Source of the DNA: Bacteroidales bacterium UBA6207
GTDB taxonomy: Bacteria > Bacteroidota > Bacteroidia > Bacteroidales > F082
NCBI GenBank assembly: GCA_002421995.1
Contig: DISP01000149.1
Span: forward strand, 16,626 to 37,606
Direction of reading: 5' to 3'
Length of the DNA: 20,981 nt
Shown: piece by piece, positions 16,574 through 20,981 of the stretch
Numbering within the stretch: position 1 is the first letter of the stretch
How the letters are laid out: each line of letters starts with the position of its first letter
The notes under the pieces: model-generated
The model's database searches: none
What the model was told of the DNA's origin: nothing
Seen by the model: the letters and a program-made list of their open reading frames with translations, nothing else
Program-made: the position numbers and the translations under genes

Positions 16574-16604
16574 CAGATTGCTTAAACGCAACGCACAACA
16601 TACT

Positions 16605-17426
16605 ATGAGTAATTTAGTTACCCGAACCATTTACGGACTCATCTTTGCTATCATCATGATAGGCAGCATGATAGCCGGGCCAAAAACCCTCAGCATTTTG
16701 ATGGGAATCGTAAGCATTATCGGGACAACCGAAATACTCAGACTTCACAAAAAAATGAAACTCAAGCGTGTTGACAGATTTTTTGTTTCATTAATTTCAT
16801 TGTCTGCCTACCTTCTGATTGCCCTGACCGCACTCGAAATTACACCGCTCCGTTCGTTGGTTTTACTCATTGCATTGTTGTTTTTTCCATTTCTTCATGC
16901 GCTTTTTTCGAGGAAACATACCTTTCAGGAAATAGCTCCGCTGCACTGGGCATCATTTGTTTTTGTTGCATTGCCATCTTCGCTCACACTTTTTTTCTAT
17001 TTGCCCGAATATGTGGGAGATTATGCAGGAACTTATTTGCTGCCGAGCGTGATTGCCGGTATCTGGATCAACGACATTTTTGCATACCTGGTGGGTGTGA
17101 AATTCGGCAAACACCGTCTTTTTGAAAGAGTTTCGCCCAAGAAAAGCTGGGAAGGCAGCATTGGCGGCTTGATATTTACACTGGTTGCCGCGGCATTGGT
17201 TTCTATCTATACCGAAAAAATAGACCTAACTGATGCGCTTGCCCTTGCCCTCATCATCGTTGTGAGCGGAAGTCTTGGCGACCTCGTAGAATCCATGCTG
17301 AAACGACAAGCCAATGTGAAAGACTCTGGAAAACTTATACCCGGCCACGGCGGCATACTCGATCGTTTCGACGCTGCTTTTATGGCCATTCCTTTCGTGT
17401 TTATTTACCTGATAATGAATACCTAA
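16605..17426 (+). CDS. cdsA: Phosphatidate cytidylyltransferase
   Basis: A 273-residue membrane enzyme that makes CDP-diacylglycerol from phosphatidic acid and CTP, the branch point for all phospholipids. It has about eight hydrophobic segments and the full C-terminal signature at residues 230-256: S-M-L-KR, K239-D240, then PGHGGILDRFD with H248, G249, G250, D253, R254 and D256. The ATG at 16605 fits best: a TTG at 16578 would begin about 4 nt after the -7 box and add nine residues of hydrophilic sequence. psd starts one base after the stop, so the two are translated from one message. Together they provide two of the steps to phosphatidylethanolamine; the phosphatidylserine synthase gene is not in the window. 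Confidence 0.95.
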   Translation: MSNLVTRTIYGLIFAIIMIGSMIAGPKTLSILMGIVSIIGTTEILRLHKKMKLKRVDRFFVSLISLSAYLLIALTALEITPLRSLVLLIALLFFPFLHALFSRKHTFQEIAPLHWASFVFVALPSSLTLFFYLPEYVGDYAGTYLLPSVIAGIWINDIFAYLVGVKFGKHRLFERVSPKKSWEGSIGGLIFTLVAAALVSIYTEKIDLTDALALALIIVVSGSLGDLVESMLKRQANVKDSGKLIPGHGGILDRFDAAFMAIPFVFIYLIMNT

Positions 17427-17427
17427 C

Positions 17428-18081
17428 ATGCATATTCACAAAAAAGGAATTCCAATCATATTCATTACTGCCGTGGTTCTGGCAGTGCCGGCAGCAATCA
17501 CTTTTTTCTTCAATCCAGTTTTTGCAATCGCACTACCGATTTATATAGGTTTGCTGGCAATCTTTTTTTGGACAATCAGCTTTTTTCGTGTACCTCACCG
17601 ACAAGCAACGCTTGCCGACAATGCAGTGATTTCATCTGCCGACGGAACTGTGGTGGTAATAGAAAAAGTGTTTGAACCGGAATACTTCAAAGACGATCGT
17701 TTGCAGATTTCTGTTTTCATGTCGCCGTTTAATGTGCATGTCAATTGGTTTCCCATGAATGGTGTGGTGAGTTATATGAAATACCATCCCGGAAAATTTC
17801 TGATTGCCAACCATCCGAAATCCTCCACCGAAAACGAACGTAATACCATGGTAGTGAAAGATGCTGCCGGACGTGAAGTGCTCGTGAGACAAGTGGCTGG
17901 AATGATGGCGCGACGCATTGTCTGGTTTACAAAAACAGGCGAAAAAGCCGCCCTTGGAAGCGAATTTGGATTGATTCGTTTTGGGTCACGTGTTGACTTT
18001 TACGTGCCAACAGACGCACAGATACAGGTGAAAATCGGCGACAAAGTGAAAGGACAGATCACCGTTTTGGCAGAGATTTGA
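17428..18081 (+). CDS. psd: Phosphatidylserine decarboxylase proenzyme (short type)
   Basis: A 217-residue enzyme that converts phosphatidylserine to phosphatidylethanolamine at the inner membrane. Two hydrophobic segments lie in the first 53 residues. The chain then shows ADG (D72), FNVHVNWFP (H104), and the self-cleavage site RFGSRVD, where G186-S187 is cut and the serine becomes the pyruvoyl group. D72, H104 and S187 match the Asp-His-Ser set known for this family. The short form with an FGS site, not the longer LGST type of E. coli, is common in Bacteroidota. It begins 1 bp after cdsA and is followed by a 68-bp gap with no clear terminator. Confidence 0.95.
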   Translation: MHIHKKGIPIIFITAVVLAVPAAITFFFNPVFAIALPIYIGLLAIFFWTISFFRVPHRQATLADNAVISSADGTVVVIEKVFEPEYFKDDRLQISVFMSPFNVHVNWFPMNGVVSYMKYHPGKFLIANHPKSSTENERNTMVVKDAAGREVLVRQVAGMMARRIVWFTKTGEKAALGSEFGLIRFGSRVDFYVPTDAQIQVKIGDKVKGQITVLAEI

Positions 18082-18107
18082 TTTTTTTCAAACAAAACAG
18101 CTCATGC

Positions 18108-18121
18108 GATTGAATTCAATC
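18108..18121. repeat. Perfect 14-bp palindrome upstream of the glycosyltransferase gene
   Basis: GATTGAATTCAATC is identical to its reverse complement and ends 28 bp before the ATG at 18150, in the 68-bp gap after psd. Its site and perfect symmetry fit a dimeric regulator's operator, but I see no promoter box nearby and a chance occurrence cannot be ruled out. Confidence 0.35.
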
Positions 18122-18149
18122 CTGATGTAACTGATAAAATCATAAAGCT

Positions 18150-19673
18150 ATGAGAAAAACATCCGTATTCAATAAATTTTGGGTACAAACCATGGTTTTC
18201 TTCCTCGCTCTGATTGTTATATTCTTCTTCTTAGGTTATGATGATGTGTTTTTTTTAGGCCCTCATGGAATTCATTTTATGAGACAAACAGACAGCCTGT
18301 CTTTTGCATCGCAGTACTTCAACAAATCTTTCAATTTTTTTGAACCCAGACTATATAATCTATCAAATACGGACGGCAAAGCCGCTTGCGAATTTCCACT
18401 GACCTATTATATTACGGCTATGCTGTATGCGGTCTTTGGAAAAAATATGCTCACATTGAAATTGTTGAATCTTGTAATTTTGAGTTCGGGGGTATATGCA
18501 GTTTTCAGAATGAGTTATCTCCTACTCCGCGATTACTTTTATGCTGCAGCTGTTAGTTTGTTTCTTTTAAATTCAACTGTTTTCAATTATTACGCCTTTA
18601 ATTATCTACCCGATTCTCCGGCCTTAGGCTTTACTTTTTTAGGATGGTATTTCTTTTATAAATATCAGGAAGAGAAAAAAAGAAATACCTTGTCACTAAG
18701 CTTTGCTTTCTTTCTTCTTGGCAGTCTCATAAAAGTAACCTATCTGATCAATCCACTTTCCATTTTGGCACTTGCATTTTACAGGCTCGTTTTCAATAGA
18801 GCTGATACTGAACAGAGAGCACTCATTATCAATATTCTTCGCTTAGGCATTGGACTTATTGTAATCGTACTTTCCTGGAATATTTTTATGCTGTATTACA
18901 ACAGCCTCAATGATTCTATATCATTCAATACAAGCGCGTTGCCAATTTGGGATCTTTCAATAAATCAAATAAACGAAGTTTGGGATTCGATGCGAAATTA
19001 TTGGCATACAAAGTATTTTGCACAATCATCGTTTCACCTTCTGTTTGTCATCATCTTTTTCCAATTCGTTTTTGTCAAAAAATCGAATTTCACTTTGTCA
19101 TTTCTAACACTGCTGCTTTTGCTTGGATCTTTGTCCTATTTCATTCTGTTTTATTCGCAGTTTAGGGACCATGACTATTATTTTTTAGCTTTCATGCCCC
19201 TTGTGGTTATGTTTTTGATTAACGGAGTTAATATACTCCGAAATATCACAGCAAATAAATACGTTCACATAGCAGCAAAAACAGTACTCAGTATCGTTAT
19301 AATTGCGGGTATTAATTATTCGAGAATGAAACTAACCGACAGAAATGAAATTGCCAGCGACATGTTCACGAAAATTGGTTTTTTGATTCAGGAAAACGAG
19401 AAGGGCATCGAAAAGTTGAATCTTCCCTTGGACGCTAAGTTTGTTGTTGCCCCTGATTTAACACCTAACGGAGGATTGTTTTTTCTTAACCGAATGGGTT
19501 GGAATATAGAAAAAGCTGAAGACATTACTTTTGCCAAAATCAAATCTTTCAAAGACTTAGGAGCAGATTTTCTTCTAATTGATGACAGCTCCATTTCTCA
19601 GACAGCAGACCTAGAGGCTTTCGGGAAATTGATCTTCAAAGGTAAGGGAATTGAAATTTATAGCTTGAATTAA
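18150..19673 (+). CDS. GT-C (GT39-like) multi-spanning membrane protein
   Basis: A 507-residue protein with about ten to twelve hydrophobic segments over the first 400 residues and a short soluble C-terminal region. The loop after the first segment carries MRQTDSLSFASQYF, with an aspartate in the place where GT-C glycosyltransferases hold their catalytic acid, and the sequence NYLPDSPALGFTFLGWYFF is typical of GT39-like proteins. It probably transfers a sugar from a polyprenyl-phosphate donor at the outer face of the inner membrane; donor and acceptor are unknown. It is more AT-rich and aromatic-rich than the core genes before it, which suggests the start of an accessory surface-glycan region. 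It resembles the 196-2094 protein only in general layout. The gene starts 68 bp after psd on the same strand. Confidence 0.75.
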   Translation: MRKTSVFNKFWVQTMVFFLALIVIFFFLGYDDVFFLGPHGIHFMRQTDSLSFASQYFNKSFNFFEPRLYNLSNTDGKAACEFPLTYYITAMLYAVFGKNMLTLKLLNLVILSSGVYAVFRMSYLLLRDYFYAAAVSLFLLNSTVFNYYAFNYLPDSPALGFTFLGWYFFYKYQEEKKRNTLSLSFAFFLLGSLIKVTYLINPLSILALAFYRLVFNRADTEQRALIINILRLGIGLIVIVLSWNIFMLYYNSLNDSISFNTSALPIWDLSINQINEVWDSMRNYWHTKYFAQSSFHLLFVIIFFQFVFVKKSNFTLSFLTLLLLLGSLSYFILFYSQFRDHDYYFLAFMPLVVMFLINGVNILRNITANKYVHIAAKTVLSIVIIAGINYSRMKLTDRNEIASDMFTKIGFLIQENEKGIEKLNLPLDAKFVVAPDLTPNGGLFFLNRMGWNIEKAEDITFAKIKSFKDLGADFLLIDDSSISQTADLEAFGKLIFKGKGIEIYSLN

Positions 19674-19846
19674 AGACTTAATTATCAGATGGCTTAACGT
19701 AATTTCCAAAACGACTTTGTCCTTATTTCAGTAAAGCTTGCTGAATTTTCTATTCCGTTTTAGCATCCTCATTTGTGTATTTCATCACATTTTCAGCATT
19801 AAATTCACAAGAAGCAATTCAAATTTCAATGCAGATAACATTCATA

Positions 19847-19868
19847 TTGGCAAAATACTTGGCAAAAT
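19847..19868. repeat. Tandem direct repeat TTGGCAAAAT, period 12
   Basis: Two identical copies of TTGGCAAAAT lie at 19847-19856 and 19859-19868, separated by AC. A 12-bp period is close to, but not equal to, one helical turn. It could be a pair of protein-binding sites or a small slippage duplication. Confidence 0.5.
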
Positions 19869-19943
19869 GACTAACGATAAAAAACACAGCACAAAACAAT
19901 TAAGTCATTTCTGAATCCGCTATATTCTGCCTTTTAGGAAGGG

Positions 19944-19962
19944 AAAATATTACCAATATTTT
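19944..19962 (+). terminator. AT-only stem-loop followed by T's, weak terminator candidate
   Basis: AAAATATT and AATATTTT pair over a 3-nt loop (ACC), and two more T's follow. The lack of G-C pairs makes the stem weak, and it lies 271 bp after the stop of the gene at 18150-19673. It is only a candidate. Confidence 0.2.
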
Positions 19963-19983
19963 TTAAGATCATTCGATAATTTC

Positions 19984-19991
19984 TACTTTTG
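19984..19991 (+). promoter_or_regulatory. Possible -7 box for the right-edge membrane protein
   Basis: TACTTTTG matches TAnnTTTG. It would give a leader of about 200 nt before the ATG at 20198. No TTG lies at normal spacing upstream, so the call is weak. Confidence 0.25.
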
Positions 19992-20104
19992 CAATGCTGC
20001 CCAGTCTGAAAATTCGTTTTTCATAACGACATATCTTATTGCAAAAAATGATTTTCAACAATTACATCTTTTGGTTTCAAAATTCATTTTAGATAGAAGA
20101 ACGA

Positions 20105-20122
20105 AACGAAATTTATTTCGTT
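20105..20122. repeat. 18-bp palindrome AACGAAAT-TT-ATTTCGTT
   Basis: Two 8-bp arms are perfect reverse complements with a 2-nt centre. In RNA it would form a 7-bp stem with a TTTA loop. It lies 75 bp before the ATG at 20198, in the putative leader, and could be an operator or a weak hairpin. Confidence 0.4.
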
Positions 20123-20197
20123 GTTTGTTTAACCAAAACTAATTTCCGCGATATCACACTCTCATATTAGCACAACCAACCACCGACAGAACAGAAC

Positions 20198-20981
20198 ATG
20201 AAAAACAAATTACAACCCTCCAACTCGTCCTAAACCGGTTTGCTTTTCAGGAGTTTTTGCTGATCTTTTTCTTCGTTCTTCTCATCAATAATTATTTTCA
20301 GAATGACGATGTAAGAATCAGAGCCGATGGCAAAGGTTATTACGATTACCTGCCGGCACTCTTCATATACCATGATCTGAATTTTCAGTTCACTGACATA
20401 TTGGTCACCGAATTGTACATTCACCGCGAGTCAAGCAATGGCTATCTGCCTGAAGTAAATGGAAAAAGAATAAACAAATATTTTGCTGGAACGGCCATCG
20501 CCCAGGCTCCATTTTTTCTTACTGCTCATGTCATTGCGAGTGCTGATGACAGCATCAAAGCTGATGGTTATTCTGCTATCTATCAGCGTTTTATATTCTA
20601 CGCAGCTTTGTTCTACACCTTTCTCGGCTTGCTGTTTCTAAGGAAAATCCTAAGTCTGACCGGCATCGGCGGCCTTTACATATTCGTCTTGCAGGCCACG
20701 GTGCTTTTTGCAGGGTCATTGATGTATTATGTAAACAGCCTGCCTGCGTTCAGTCATGCTTATTCGTTCGGACTTTTCAACCTCTTTTTGTATTTGGTGC
20801 TTCTCTTTTTCAGAAAACCTAAAAAGCGATTTTTGCTTGGCGCAGCTTTTTGTTTGGGACTGATTGTTCTCATCAGGCCGGTCAATGTGTTGGTTGTGGC
20901 TTTCGTCCCCTTTCTTTTCGAGAGTCTATCAGATTTTAAAGAAAAAATCACCAACGTCCTCCTCAGACAATGGAAAACGTT
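20198..20981 (+). CDS. Multi-spanning membrane protein, GT39-like, partial, with a start-site frameshift
   Basis: The plus-strand frame containing the codon at 20260 is open from 20143 to the right edge and encodes a convincing membrane protein: a first membrane segment (EFLLIFFFVLLINNYF), then a loop with DGKGYYDYLPALFIYHDLNF, a conserved-looking loop (VNGKRINKYFAGTAIAQAP), and several more membrane segments. The DGKGYYDYLP motif is one I recall from Bacteroidota GT39-like proteins. The open frame has no ATG or GTG before the first segment; the first TTG is at 20257, inside it. The ATG at 20198 is one base out of frame and reaches a stop at 20231. Adding one A to the A5 run at 20201-20205 would join them as MKKQITTLQLVLNRFAFQEF. 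The gene is also cut by the window edge. Function is inferred only from likeness to GT-C proteins. Confidence 0.7.

Larger units (their letters stand above)
19674..20197. other. Gene-free AT-rich gap with small repeats
   Basis: This 524-bp stretch between two membrane-protein genes holds no reading frame I can support on either strand and no recognisable tRNA. It contains a TAnnTTTG match (19984-19991), a 10-bp direct repeat, an AT-only stem-loop and an 18-bp palindrome, listed separately. It may carry the terminator of the first gene and the leader of the second, or remains of decayed sequence. Confidence 0.6.

Noticed and set aside
16578..16604. A TTG start for cdsA nine codons upstream
   Set aside because: It would lie about 4 nt after a well-formed -7 box, adds hydrophilic residues with no likeness to the family, and the ATG at 16605 fits better.
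19674..20197. A small RNA gene or a CRISPR-like array in the gap
   Set aside because: The repeats are single pairs of 10 bp or less and there is no regular repeat-spacer order, and no stable G-C-rich fold is visible.
18150..20981. A complete polysaccharide or O-antigen locus
   Set aside because: Only two GT-C-like genes are visible, one cut by the window edge, with no flippase, polymerase or sugar-nucleotide genes.

Overview
The window reads as a chromosomal segment of a member of the Bacteroidota, most likely a Bacteroidales-like lineage. Supporting signs are promoters of the TTG/TAnnTTTG type, a lack of strong Shine-Dalgarno sequences before the genes, a long SecA with Bacteroidota-type insertions, a TlpA-like thioredoxin lipoprotein-era gene style, and the order birA / rsfS-ftsH-LUD-cdsA-psd, which I recall as common in this phylum. 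The exact genus cannot be told from the sequence. Most of the window is core housekeeping DNA. I found no CRISPR array, insertion sequence, prophage, toxin-antitoxin pair, defence island, tRNA or rRNA.

Left part (1-10812, all minus strand, so transcribed right to left): coaD, a TlpA/thioredoxin-like secreted protein, secA, a small lipoprotein, a patatin-type phospholipase fused to an outer-membrane barrel, pyrH, a GT-C membrane glycosyltransferase, and the start of frr, which runs off the left edge. From the lipoprotein to the glycosyltransferase the genes touch or overlap, so they look like one operon. frr has its own promoter-like box. The odd point is a membrane glycosyltransferase between pyrH and frr, which often sit side by side.

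Middle part (10919-18081): a Nudix hydrolase (minus) and pyrE (plus) start back to back only 7 bp apart. pyrE is followed by an SRPBCC protein that ends 4 bp from the convergent birA gene. birA and rsfS diverge from a 117-bp gap with promoter-like boxes for both. Then rsfS, ftsH, a LUD-domain gene, cdsA and psd run in one direction, with a second promoter in front of cdsA. These genes cover ribosome silencing, membrane protein quality control and phosphatidylethanolamine synthesis.

Right part (18082-20981): a more AT-rich, less conserved stretch with two multi-spanning GT-C/GT39-like proteins separated by 524 bp without a gene. The second runs off the right edge. Its reading frame lacks a normal start unless one A is added to an A5 run just after an ATG at 20198, which suggests an indel or a phase-variable start. 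I did not find a convincing new multi-gene system. The best leads are this start-site frameshift, the 7-bp head-to-head Nudix/pyrE arrangement, and the lipoprotein/patatin-barrel pair.
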